The notes under the pieces were generated by a model. That model was not told where the DNA came from. It saw nothing but the letters and a program-made list of their open reading frames with translations, and made no database searches. DNA of 64,000 nt from Hydrogeniiclostridium mannosilyticum (GTDB lineage: Bacteria; Bacillota; Clostridia; Oscillospirales; Acutalibacteraceae). The translations under genes and the position numbers were made by a program. Shown piece after piece: positions 1 to 7,449 of this stretch. Numbering within the stretch: position 1 is the first letter of the stretch; each line of letters opens with the position of its first letter. The stretch is from positions 1 to 64,000 of the forward strand of contig NZ_QLYR01000009.1 in the NCBI RefSeq assembly GCF_003268275.1. The letters run 5' to 3'.

Positions 1-2
1 CG

Positions 3-233
3 GCATACCTCCGGCGGATGAATGAAAAGATTGACCGGTTGGAGGGGTATTCCCACAATGATTATATGAACACCTTAAAGCTCACCATTATGAGCGAGGA
101 AATCCCCCTGGAGGAGCGGTTAATCGCGGGTGAGAAATATGTGCAGGAGGGCGGAAACGGGGCAATAAAGGCCAAATACCGCCTTTTGCAGGAGGAATAT
201 GAGAAAAGAAACGGAGGCTATCAGCATGGATGA
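3..233 (+). CDS. Small phage-type protein, probably 5'-truncated by the window edge
   Basis: The reading frame is open back to the window edge, with an in-frame ATG at 18, so the true start may lie outside. The visible protein is short, charged and soluble. It has a conserved-looking block around TIMSEEIPLEERLIAGEKY followed by GGNGA. It resembles small conserved proteins found next to holin genes in the late region of Clostridia prophages; this is from memory of the family and no function is known. Its last 8 bases overlap the next gene, which suggests translational coupling. The phage assignment rests mainly on that neighbour. Confidence 0.55.
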   Translation, partial: AYLRRMNEKIDRLEGYSHNDYMNTLKLTIMSEEIPLEERLIAGEKYVQEGGNGAIKAKYRLLQEEYEKRNGGYQHG

Positions 234-516
234 GTTTTTCAGCTGGCAAATGCTGGCGACATTCGCGGGAGCAACCGCGGCAACGGGGATTTTGACCCAG
301 TTTCTCAAGAATCTAATCCCGAAGCTGCCAACACAATGGCTCAGCTACCTATTGGCGCTGGTGCTTCTGTGCGCGGCGACGGCGGCAATCGGAGACTTTA
401 CAGAGTGGACATCCTGGGCAATCCTGCCGCTGAATGCGGCGCTGGTAAGCATGGCGAGCAACGGCGCATTTGCGGCTGTCAAGCGTGCGGCGGAAGGCAA
501 GGGCAAAACAGAATAG
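226..516 (+). CDS. Putative phage holin-like membrane protein
   Basis: This 96-residue protein has about three hydrophobic stretches (roughly residues 6-30, 40-58 and 65-85), a charged loop after the first, and a basic C-terminal tail ending KRAAEGKGKTE. That layout is typical of small phage holins, which make the pores that release endolysin. The ATG at 226 is preferred over an upstream in-frame codon at 199 because CGGAGG lies 9-10 bases before it. A strong terminator follows at once, as expected for the last gene of a late phage operon. No endolysin gene lies on the right, so this is the extreme end of the element. A non-phage small membrane protein cannot be excluded. Confidence 0.6.
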   Translation: MDEFFSWQMLATFAGATAATGILTQFLKNLIPKLPTQWLSYLLALVLLCAATAAIGDFTEWTSWAILPLNAALVSMASNGAFAAVKRAAEGKGKTE

Positions 517-526
517 ATAGAAAGAG

Positions 527-559
527 AGCCCCGGAGTGATCCGGGGCTTTTTGTTTTTT
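527..559 (+). terminator. Rho-independent terminator after the holin-like gene
   Basis: A perfect 9-bp stem (AGCCCCGGA/TCCGGGGCT) with a GTGA loop is followed by a T-rich run. It ends the phage-like transcript before the tRNA region. Confidence 0.9.
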
Positions 560-573
560 AAGAGCTGTTTCCG

Positions 574-613
574 TGTTGCATTTCATGTTGCATACACCCC
601 TAATGTGTTGCAT
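574..613 (+). repeat. Three direct copies of TGTTGCAT
   Basis: The octamer TGTTGCAT occurs at 574-581, 586-593 and 606-613, with start-to-start spacings of 12 and 20 bases. It lies between the last phage-like gene and a tRNA 3' end. Short spaced direct repeats there are the usual form of integrase arm-type sites in an attachment region; that reading is inferred from position alone. Confidence 0.5.
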
Positions 614-666
614 TTTTACCCCATTTTGATAGATTTTTACCATATCATTTTCCTGCTCAAGGTATC

Positions 667-711
667 AAAAAACCCGCATGGTTACTGAATAAATCAGTAC
701 TCATGCGAGTT
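667..711 (-). terminator. Terminator of the tRNA-Val transcript
   Basis: Read on the minus strand, a long imperfect hairpin (AACTCGCATGAGTACTGA pairing with TTCAGTAACCATGCGGGTT) is followed by a T run. It lies immediately downstream of tRNA-Val. Confidence 0.8.
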
Positions 712-718
712 CTATTAT

Positions 719-795
719 TGGTGGACGATACAGGACTTGAACCTGTGACCCTTCGCACGTCAAGCGAATGCTCTAGCCAGCTGAGCTAATCGTCC
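719..795 (-). tRNA. tRNA-Val(GAC)
   Basis: A full cloverleaf is readable on the minus strand. It has the acceptor stem GGACGAT/ATCGTCC, a D arm, an anticodon stem TTCGC/GCGAA with loop TTGACGT (anticodon GAC), and a T arm with TTCAAGT. The 3' CCA is encoded. Prophage-like DNA abuts its 3' end, which is a common integration target. Confidence 0.97.
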
Positions 796-919
796 GTTTA
801 AACAGCTTGTCTCTTAAGCGCTTTGTTATTATAGCGTATTTAAAAAGAAATTGCAAGGCATTTTAAAAAAATTTTTCTTTGGGCACGGCTTAAGCAGGCC
901 CATAAAGGGTGACTGCGGC

Positions 920-948
920 TTGCAAATAGACGGAAATCCTTTTATAAT
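920..948 (+). promoter_or_regulatory. Sigma-A-type promoter for the patatin-like gene
   Basis: TTGCAA at 920-925 and TATAAT at 943-948 are separated by 17 bases, about 70 bases upstream of the start codon. The rest of the interval between the tRNA and the gene is AT-rich and shows nothing else. Confidence 0.7.
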
Positions 949-1020
949 AAAATAAATCGTATTATTTGGCGGTATAGTAATATTTAATTGGATTATAATG
1001 ATGGAAGGGGCTGAATCAGT

Positions 1021-1878
1021 ATGCCAGTAGGTTTGGTGTTGGAAGGCGGCGGTACGCGCGGCGCCTACACAAGCGGGGTGTTGGACGTTTTGCTGGAGCA
1101 GAATTTTGAGTTTCCTACGGTATATGGAATTTCCGCAGGTGCGTGCAATGCCCTGAGCTTTATCTCAAAGCAGCAGCGCAGAAATTATGAAATATTCTAC
1201 CGCTATATCCGGGATGAACGGTATATCAGTATTGCCAGCCTTTACCGGACGGGCTCGCTGTTTGGCTTTGATTTTATTTTCGGGGAGCTGTTTCACAACC
1301 TGCTGCCCTTTGATTATAAGGCCTTTTTCAATTCGCCGGTTCAGCTAAAGGCAGGCGCTACCGACTTGAACACCGGCCGTACGGTCTTTTTTTCAAAAGA
1401 GGAGTTTGACGAGGCGCTTACTCCGGTACGGGCAAGCAGTTCCCTGCCGTTTGTTTCTCCAATTGTCGAATATAAGGGGTACAAGCTGCTGGACGGCGGC
1501 TGTGCAACGCCCATTCCGGTCGAGCAGTCCATTGCGGACGGAAATCGGAAAAATGTAATTGTATTGACCCGGGACGCTACTTACCGCAAGCGGTCCCGTT
1601 CGGACTTTCCCAGGGCAGTGCTGCGGGTAAAATATGGAGATTACCCGGAATTTGTTCAAACCATGATGGCCCGCAGTGAAGAATACAATCGGGAGAGCGA
1701 GTTTTGCCGTAAGCTGGAGAAATCCGGCGAGGCGCTGATCATCCGGCCCAGCCGCCCGATTTTGCTGAGCCGCTATGAGAAGGACCCTGAAAAGCTGAGG
1801 GAGATTTATGAGATGGGCGTCTGCGATTGCTTTGAGAAGCTGCCCGCCCTGCGCGCGTTTATGAAGGAACCATGCTAG
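1021..1878 (+). CDS. Patatin-like phospholipase family protein
   Basis: This 285-residue protein has the patatin fold signatures. The oxyanion-hole motif GGGTRG is at residues 9-14, the nucleophile elbow GISAG gives Ser38, and DGG near residue 158 supplies the catalytic aspartate. The family hydrolyses acyl esters of lipids with a Ser-Asp dyad. There is no signal peptide, so the protein is probably cytoplasmic or peripheral to the membrane, like bacterial RssA/YlbK-type proteins. The ATG at 1021 has GGAAGGGG upstream and its own promoter. It is not clearly in an operon with the exporter genes that follow. The substrate cannot be told from the sequence. Confidence 0.9.
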   Translation: MPVGLVLEGGGTRGAYTSGVLDVLLEQNFEFPTVYGISAGACNALSFISKQQRRNYEIFYRYIRDERYISIASLYRTGSLFGFDFIFGELFHNLLPFDYKAFFNSPVQLKAGATDLNTGRTVFFSKEEFDEALTPVRASSSLPFVSPIVEYKGYKLLDGGCATPIPVEQSIADGNRKNVIVLTRDATYRKRSRSDFPRAVLRVKYGDYPEFVQTMMARSEEYNRESEFCRKLEKSGEALIIRPSRPILLSRYEKDPEKLREIYEMGVCDCFEKLPALRAFMKEPC

Positions 1879-1947
1879 TGTTTTAGTTCTATTTAAGCGG
1901 GCGGCAGCCTATATTTGGGTTAAGAAATAGGCGGGGGAGGAGCTTGC

Positions 1948-2721
1948 GTGCGCCAGGTACCATGTGATGAACTGCTGAATATGGCAATGAATATCGGCTA
2001 TCAGTTGCTTATAAACGGAGCCGAAATATACCGGGTGGAAGAGTCGATACAGCGTATTCTGGCGGCTTATGATATGCGGGATTGCGATATCTTCGCGGTT
2101 CCCAGCTGTATTTTTGTAACCGTCAACACGCCGGAGGGGCATCCCTTTACAAAGCTGAAGCGTGTACCGAGCCAGACGGTCAACCTGGACCGGCTCGAAA
2201 GAATAAACGACCTGTGCCGGCGGATTTGCAGGGATAAACCGGAGGTCAGGCAAGCTGACCGGGAGGTTCGCGTGCTTGCGCGCCGCCCGTCTTATCGCTT
2301 TGCCGTGCAAATTGCTGCCTATGCGCTGATTTCCTTTTCCTTCACGCTTTTCTTTGGCGGAAAGCTGGCCGATGCCGCCTGCGCATTCGTCTGCGGCGCC
2401 GTAATAAAGCTGATTTGCCATGGAATGGGCCGCCTGAAGGGCAATGCCTTTTTTACCGATATTTTGGCAAGCGCGGCGGTAGTGCTGCTGGCGGCATTGA
2501 TGGCAAGGGCCGGCCTTGCGCCAAATTCTGACAAAGTGATTATCGGGGCGCTGATGACATTGGTGCCGGGGATTATGATTACCACCTTTATGCGCGACAT
2601 TATGGCGGGCGATGTATTGGCCGGGTTGATCCGTTTTGTAGAGAGCCTGCTGGTCGCGGCGGCAATCGCCATTGGAGCCGGCGCTGCCCTGGTTGTTCCC
2701 CGGCTTTTATTTGGGGTATGA
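1948..2721 (+). CDS. Threonine/serine exporter family protein, N-terminal component (ThrE/DUF1212)
   Basis: This 257-residue protein starts with a soluble domain (about residues 1-115, including the GAEIYRVEES region typical of ThrE family N-termini). Membrane segments follow from about residue 118. The run SDKVIIGALMTLVPGIMIT is characteristic of the family, whose founding member exports threonine and serine. The start is GTG at 1948 with GGGGGAGG ahead of it. The gene ends inside a region that encodes the next gene in another frame, so the exporter is split into two partner proteins, as in many Firmicutes. Substrate specificity is inferred from the family only. Confidence 0.85.
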   Translation: MRQVPCDELLNMAMNIGYQLLINGAEIYRVEESIQRILAAYDMRDCDIFAVPSCIFVTVNTPEGHPFTKLKRVPSQTVNLDRLERINDLCRRICRDKPEVRQADREVRVLARRPSYRFAVQIAAYALISFSFTLFFGGKLADAACAFVCGAVIKLICHGMGRLKGNAFFTDILASAAVVLLAALMARAGLAPNSDKVIIGALMTLVPGIMITTFMRDIMAGDVLAGLIRFVESLLVAAAIAIGAGAALVVPRLLFGV

Positions 2722-2767
2722 GGGGCTGTGCGCCGTCATGCTTTGGGCGGAAAGAGGGGGGAAGCTT

Positions 2768-3220
2768 GTGGCATACTTTCAGTGTTTATATGCCTTTGTC
2801 GCCTGTTTTGCTTTTTGTATTGTCTTTAATGTCCGGGGGAAGGCGCTGTTTTTTATGCCGCTCGGCGGTGCGTTTGGCTGGGCGGTATATCTCCTTTGCA
2901 CACCGCTGCAAAGCGAGCTGCTTCAATATTTTTTGGGTACGCTGGCGCTTTCTACCTATGCTGAGGTTATGGCCAGGGCACATAAGGCGCCGGCAACCGG
3001 TTACCTGCTGGTAGCCTTGCTGCCAATGGTGCCCGGGGGCGGAATCTATTATACAATGGAGTACGGAATAACAGGTAACACGGAAATGTTTCTCGAAACC
3101 GGCATGCATACCCTCGGTATAGCCGGTGCGCTGGCGATGGGAGTGCTTTTGGTTTCCTCCTGCATGCGGATGTGGAATGTATTCCGGGGCAGGGCGAAGT
3201 ACGGCCGGCGGCAGCGTTGA
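2768..3220 (+). CDS. Threonine/serine exporter, second membrane component (DUF3815-type)
   Basis: This is a small, almost wholly hydrophobic protein of about 150 residues with roughly five membrane segments. It matches the C-terminal half of ThrE-type exporters (the LLPMVPGGGIYYTM block and a central FNVRGKALFFMPLGGA block). Its frame is open from 2672, inside the previous gene. I prefer the GTG at 2768, because AGAGGGGGG lies 7 bases upstream and the product then begins directly with the first membrane helix. An alternative ATG is at 2738. It probably forms a heteromeric exporter with the upstream gene product. Confidence 0.8.
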   Translation: MAYFQCLYAFVACFAFCIVFNVRGKALFFMPLGGAFGWAVYLLCTPLQSELLQYFLGTLALSTYAEVMARAHKAPATGYLLVALLPMVPGGGIYYTMEYGITGNTEMFLETGMHTLGIAGALAMGVLLVSSCMRMWNVFRGRAKYGRRQR

Positions 3221-3459
3221 GACCCTGCGCATAGGCCAGGGCTAAAAAGGCGGGGGAATATTCCGGATGGCGGCGTTTGGCAGGAGGATGAGGTCTGTGC
3301 CACTTATCAGGCTTGTGTAAACGACGACAGCCTTATGGCATATCTTAGTGAAAAAATTCGAGCGTTTTAACAGGATATTGGGCTGCTTTACATAAATTTG
3401 AAGCACAAAACAGGAAAAGCGCCAATACTTGGAAATGCCCGGTTTCCATAAAGCGGTAC
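3221..3459. other. Intergenic stretch with a possible degraded reading frame
   Basis: No complete gene is visible. One plus-strand frame is open over about 3240-3370 and reads protein-like (EDEVCATYQACVNDD, then a stop at 3368-3370), but it has no convincing start codon. It may be a gene remnant or chance. Confidence 0.3.
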
Positions 3460-3488
3460 TTGCTTTTTAACTAAAAATAGGCTATAAT
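3460..3488 (+). promoter_or_regulatory. Sigma-A-type promoter for the PAP2 gene
   Basis: TTGCTT at 3460-3465 and TATAAT at 3483-3488 are 17 bases apart. The leader contains a hairpin (AAAGGCC 3562-3568 with GGCCTTT 3577-3583) just before the coding region. Confidence 0.65.
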
Positions 3489-3597
3489 AGGGTCACGATT
3501 CAAAGAGGTTAGCTGCTTAATGTGAAATTGGAGATATATATTTTGAATTTGTTTTTTACGAAAAGGCCGGATAAAAGGCCTTTATTTCAATTTGCCC

Positions 3598-4167
3598 ATG
3601 AAAGGAGTGGTTGGTATTAACCGTCTGCAAATGACAGATGAACGGATTCTGGCGTTTATCCAGCGCAATTTCCGTTGCCGGTTTTTAGATATTATTATGC
3701 CGATCATTTCGGCTATGGGCAATGTCGGCGGAGTTTGGCTGGCAACCGGCATCGCTTTTTGCATTTCAAAAACCTACCGCTATTACGGCTTTATCCTGGT
3801 TGGTACTCTGTTGTTGTGCGGCTTGGTCGGAAATTTGAGCCTGAAGCCGCTGGTGGCTCGTGCGCGCCCCTGCCACCGGTACCCGGATTACCCGCTCCTG
3901 ATTACCCGCCCGAAGGATTATTCCTTTCCATCCTGTCATACGCTGGCCTCGTTTGCCTCTATGATGGTGATTTGGGCGGCAAATCCAATTTTTGGCGTTT
4001 TCGCCCTTTTTATGGCAATTTTAATTGCCTTTTCCAGAATGTACCTTTTTGTTCACTACCCCAGCGATATTTTGGCAGCAATGGTTATGGGTGTGCTGAT
4101 GCCCTGGTCCTTTCTTCTGATTCTGGCCCGCTTATATCCGTTTTTCAAAAGGCTGTCCAGGCAGTAG
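3598..4167 (+). CDS. PAP2-family membrane phosphatase (undecaprenyl-diphosphatase-like)
   Basis: This integral membrane protein has the three acid phosphatase motifs of the PAP2 family. Counting from the ATG at 3598 they are K-x6-RP (about residues 83-91), the PSGH-type motif here as PSCH (about 111-114), and SR-x5-H-x3-D (SRMYLFVHYPSD, about 146-157). Family members dephosphorylate lipid phosphates such as undecaprenyl pyrophosphate at the cytoplasmic membrane. The Gly-to-Cys change in PSCH is unusual but leaves the catalytic histidines. The start is uncertain: the ATG at 3598 has no Shine-Dalgarno site, while AAAGGAG at 3600-3606 is ideally placed for an ATT codon at 3616. Confidence 0.85.
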   Translation: MKGVVGINRLQMTDERILAFIQRNFRCRFLDIIMPIISAMGNVGGVWLATGIAFCISKTYRYYGFILVGTLLLCGLVGNLSLKPLVARARPCHRYPDYPLLITRPKDYSFPSCHTLASFASMMVIWAANPIFGVFALFMAILIAFSRMYLFVHYPSDILAAMVMGVLMPWSFLLILARLYPFFKRLSRQ

Positions 4168-4184
4168 ATTAAGTTTAAACGCAG

Positions 4185-4209
4185 GCCGTGGAGAAATCCA
4201 CGGCTTTTT
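4185..4209 (+). terminator. Terminator after the PAP2 gene
   Basis: The stem GCCGTGGA/TCCACGGC with a GAAA loop is followed by TTTTT. Confidence 0.92.
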
Positions 4210-4358
4210 GTTTGTGGGAAAGACGCACAGGTTATTCCCTAACGGTTTGAATTATGTTATAATAAAATGGCTATGTGTCTGACGATCTGCTTTACGTCAA
4301 CAGATTTTTAAAATTTAAGGACACAGTTCGTTTCCTGTTTATAAAGATAGGTGAATTT

Positions 4359-4865
4359 ATGATTATATTGGGCATTGACCCTGGCTACGCAATTGTGGGC
4401 TATGGTGTGCTGCGGTCGGAACGAGGCCGATACGAGCCGCTGGAATACGGGGCTGTAGTAACCAAGGCAGAGGAGGATTTCAGCCGCAGGCTGGAAATTA
4501 TTTATGACCGCATCTACGAAATTTCAACGCGGTGGCAGCCGCAGGCGCTCAGCATCGAAAAGCTGTATTTTCAAAACAACCAGAAAACAGCAATCGGTGT
4601 GGCAGAAGCCCGGGGAGTGATCCTGCTGGCCGTCAAAAAGGCCGGGATCCCGATTTTTGAGTATACGCCGCTTCAGGTCAAACAGGCTGTTACGGGCTAT
4701 GGGCAGGCAAAAAAGCCGCAGGTTATGGAAATGACACGCCGGCTGCTCTGCCTGCGTGAGACGCCGAAGCCGGATGATACTGCGGATGCGTTGGCGCTGG
4801 CTATTTGCCACGGGCAGGCATCGGGTAGTTTGCTGCGTCAGAGACTACTGCAGAAAAGTCCGTAA
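4359..4865 (+). CDS. ruvC: Crossover junction endodeoxyribonuclease RuvC
   Basis: This 168-residue protein is of the usual RuvC length. The four acidic residues of the RNase H-like active site are Asp7 (LGIDPG), Glu67 (SIEKLYF), Asp140 and Asp143 (PDDTADALALAICH). RuvC cuts Holliday junctions brought to it by RuvAB. The frame is open from 4275, but the ATG at 4359 gives the canonical MIILGIDPG start, with AGGTG 6 bases before it. A TATAAT box lies at 4258-4263 without a clear -35 partner. It lies upstream of ruvA in the same direction, separated by a structured 180-base leader. Confidence 0.97.
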   Translation: MIILGIDPGYAIVGYGVLRSERGRYEPLEYGAVVTKAEEDFSRRLEIIYDRIYEISTRWQPQALSIEKLYFQNNQKTAIGVAEARGVILLAVKKAGIPIFEYTPLQVKQAVTGYGQAKKPQVMEMTRRLLCLRETPKPDDTADALALAICHGQASGSLLRQRLLQKSP

Positions 4866-4937
4866 TAGGCGTAAAAATATTCATTTTTTAATACTATTAG
4901 CAATGCATTTTCTACATTATACTAAATGTTTTTACGC

Positions 4938-5006
4938 TTGACCCTTGTCACGCCATCTTTTGCGTGTGGTAAATATGGGTCCTGTGTGGCAAGGGCTTTC
5001 GGTCAA
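4938..5006 (+). other. Strongly foldable leader RNA upstream of ruvA
   Basis: Bases 4942-4953 (CCCTTGTCACGC) can pair with 4984-4995 (GTGTGGCAAGGG) in a 12-bp helix containing two G-U pairs. TTGACC 4938-4943 can pair with GGTCAA 5001-5006, and CACGC/GCGTG and GACCC/GGGTC form mutually exclusive smaller hairpins. No T run follows, so it is not an obvious terminator. It does not match a riboswitch consensus that I know. Confidence 0.35.
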
Positions 5007-5046
5007 AAGACAAGTTTTTATATCATAATATTCGGGGGCGAATCAT

Positions 5047-5655
5047 TTGTTATATAGTGTAAGAGGAAAGCTGATGGCTGCAGAACCGAACCTTGTTGTT
5101 GTGGAGTGCGGCGGGGTTGGTTTTAAGTGTATGACGACGCTGGGTACGCAGCGGCAGCTTCCGGCTGTAGGCAGCGAGGTCCAGCTTTTTACACATTTGA
5201 ATGTACGCGAAGACGCCATGGATCTGTTTGGTTTTTACACGAAAACAGAGTTAAACTGTTTTCGCATGCTTACCGCTGTTTCGGGCGTCGGTCCCAAGGT
5301 GGGGCTGGCAATCCTGAGCGAGCTGACCCCGGAGCAGGTGGCAATGGCGGTGGCCTGCGGGGATAGTAAATCCCTTTCCAGGGCGAGCGGTGTCGGGCCG
5401 AAGCTGGCGCAGCGCATTGCGCTGGAGCTAAAGGACAAGGTGAAGAAAATGGATGCCGCCGGGGCGGCTGATTTATCCGCGGCTCCAGGGGGCGTACCGT
5501 CCGCGGCCGGTAATGCGGCTAACGCGGTCAACGCCTTGGCGGTGCTGGGCTATGCGCCGGCAGAGGCTGCCGCGGTGGTAGCCCGCTTTGACAGCTCGCT
5601 GCCCACAGAGGAATTGATCCGGCTCTCATTAAAGGCAATGGCAAGCCGTTTCTAA
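5047..5655 (+). CDS. ruvA: Holliday junction branch migration protein RuvA
   Basis: This 202-residue protein matches RuvA. It has an N-terminal OB fold (VRGKLMAAEPNLVVVECGGVGF), two helix-hairpin-helix units (GVGPKVGLAILSEL and GVGPKLAQRIALELKDK), an Ala/Gly-rich linker, and a C-terminal three-helix domain that contacts RuvB (residues about 155-202). RuvA binds the four-way junction as a tetramer and loads RuvB. Translation starts at TTG 5047 with GGGGGCG upstream. It heads a ruvA-lepB-ruvB run. The linker is somewhat long and Ala-rich, which is normal for the family. Confidence 0.97.
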   Translation: MLYSVRGKLMAAEPNLVVVECGGVGFKCMTTLGTQRQLPAVGSEVQLFTHLNVREDAMDLFGFYTKTELNCFRMLTAVSGVGPKVGLAILSELTPEQVAMAVACGDSKSLSRASGVGPKLAQRIALELKDKVKKMDAAGAADLSAAPGGVPSAAGNAANAVNALAVLGYAPAEAAAVVARFDSSLPTEELIRLSLKAMASRF

Positions 5656-5698
5656 CAGAAGCTTCGCGGACCTCGAGCAGGGCTGGGATGGAGGAGGC

Positions 5699-6271
5699 AT
5701 GGGTAAAATAATGCGAAGGAGACGGCCTGAGGAGAACGAGCCGGAGCAAAACGGCGGCGCCGGAAGAACGCTGCGGAGTATCGTCCTTATGCTTCTTGCT
5801 GCGGTGGCAATGGCTTTTTTGGCCGGGAATTTTGTGGTGATGAACGCACAGGTGCCGACGGCCTCTATGGAAAATACGATTTGCATCGGGGACCGGATTG
5901 TCGCTTTGCGGCCCGCCTATCTGTTCAGTGAGCCCGAGCGGGGAGATATCATTGTATTTCCCTGCCCGGACGACGAAAGCCAGTACTATGTAAAGCGCAT
6001 CATTGCCCTTCCCGGGGAGACGGTGGAAATTCGTGAGGGGAAGGTTTATATCGACGGCGCTGAGGAACCGCTCCGGGAAACGTATTTAAAGGAGGAGCCC
6101 TACGGTGCTGCCGGTCCGTTTGAGGTGCCGGAGAAGGCTTATTTTGTCATGGGCGATAACCGAAATAGTTCGCTGGATTCCCGGTATTGGACCCATAAAT
6201 TTGTGCCTCGGGAGGATATCCTCGGCAAGGTGTTTTTAAGATATTACCCCGATATAGCGTGGATTGCATAG
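5699..6271 (+). CDS. lepB: Signal peptidase I
   Basis: This 190-residue protein has a basic, Glu-rich N-terminus, a single membrane segment (about residues 26-48) and an extracytoplasmic catalytic domain. The Ser/Lys dyad is visible as Ser56 in PTASMENTI and Lys99 in YVKRIIALPGE, and GDNRNSSLDSR is the conserved late motif. It removes signal peptides from secreted proteins. The start may be ATG 5699, which lies only one base after AGGAGG, or ATG 5711, which is spaced better. It sits between ruvA and ruvB, an unusual location that probably makes it co-transcribed with them. Confidence 0.93.
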   Translation: MGKIMRRRRPEENEPEQNGGAGRTLRSIVLMLLAAVAMAFLAGNFVVMNAQVPTASMENTICIGDRIVALRPAYLFSEPERGDIIVFPCPDDESQYYVKRIIALPGETVEIREGKVYIDGAEEPLRETYLKEEPYGAAGPFEVPEKAYFVMGDNRNSSLDSRYWTHKFVPREDILGKVFLRYYPDIAWIA

Positions 6272-6289
6272 AGTACAGGAGGGAAAACC

Positions 6290-7342
6290 TTGGATTACGA
6301 AAATGAGATGGACCTGGAAAACCGGATTGTCGCGCCGGAATATTCGCCCGAGGATGCGGAGTCGGAGAACCCGCTCCGTCCGAAATCCCTTTCGGAATAT
6401 ATCGGCCAGGATAAAGCCAAGGAAAATCTGGCCGTGTTCATAGAGGCGGCGCGCCAGCGGCAGGAAAGCCTGGACCATGTGCTACTTTACGGCCCGCCGG
6501 GGCTTGGCAAAACGACGCTTGCCGGCATTATTGCCAATGAACTGGGGGTTAACCTGCGCATTACATCCGGGCCTGCCATTGAAAAGCCGGGGGACCTTGC
6601 GGCGCTGCTGACCAATTTAAACCCAGGGGATGTGCTCTTTATCGATGAGGTGCACCGCTTGTCCCGCAGTGTGGAAGAAATTCTTTACCCGGCTATGGAG
6701 GATTTCGCGCTGGACATCATCACGGGCAAGGGGCAGATGGCGGCCTCCTACCATCTGCCGCTGCCGCATTTTACCCTGGTGGGCGCCACCACGCGTGCGG
6801 GCCAGCTCTCCGCGCCGCTGCGCGACCGCTTTGGGGTTGTCCTGCGGCTGGAAATGTACTCGCCGCAGGAGCTTGCGAAAATTGTCACGCGCAGCGCGCG
6901 TATTTTAGACATTCCCATTGAGGCCGGCGGCGCGCTGGAGGTAGCCTCCCGCTCCAGAGGCACGCCGCGAATTGCCAACCGGCTGCTTAAACGGGTGCGG
7001 GACTTTGCGCAGGTCATCAGCAACGGCGTCATCACCTATGAAAGCGCCAAGATTGGCCTGGACCGCCTGGAGATCGACGAGCTGGGCCTGGACGCCAACG
7101 ACCGGCGTATGCTGGCCACCCTGATCAAATTTTACAGGGGCGGGCCGGTGGGCCTGGAGACACTGGCGGCGGCAATCGGGGAGGAGGCCGTGACCATCGA
7201 GGATGTTTACGAGCCCTATCTTATGCAGATCGGCTTTTTAAACCGTACGCCGAGAGGGCGCTGCGCCACGCATGCCGCCTACCTGCATCTAGGCTTGGAC
7301 CCGGCCGAGGGAATGCCGGCGGCGCAGCAAAAATTATTTTAA
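6290..7342 (+). CDS. ruvB: Holliday junction branch migration ATPase RuvB
   Basis: This 350-residue AAA+ ATPase has Walker A GPPGLGKT (residues 68-75), Walker B FIDEVHRL, sensor 1 GATTRAG, the arginine-finger region (APLRDRFG) and a C-terminal winged helix ([17 protein letters not shown]). As hexameric rings it drives branch migration at RuvA-bound junctions. Translation starts at TTG 6290 with AGGAGGG upstream, 18 bases after lepB. No mutation of key residues is seen. Confidence 0.98.
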   Translation: MDYENEMDLENRIVAPEYSPEDAESENPLRPKSLSEYIGQDKAKENLAVFIEAARQRQESLDHVLLYGPPGLGKTTLAGIIANELGVNLRITSGPAIEKPGDLAALLTNLNPGDVLFIDEVHRLSRSVEEILYPAMEDFALDIITGKGQMAASYHLPLPHFTLVGATTRAGQLSAPLRDRFGVVLRLEMYSPQELAKIVTRSARILDIPIEAGGALEVASRSRGTPRIANRLLKRVRDFAQVISNGVITYESAKIGLDRLEIDELGLDANDRRMLATLIKFYRGGPVGLETLAAAIGEEAVTIEDVYEPYLMQIGFLNRTPRGRCATHAAYLHLGLDPAEGMPAAQQKLF

Positions 7343-7449
7343 AAAACAGATATTTATTCAAATTTTTCTGATATACTAAATTAGATATGAAATTAATCTT
7401 TAAGCGGGAGACGCACATATATTTTTAATTTTAGGAGTGTTGTTTACAT

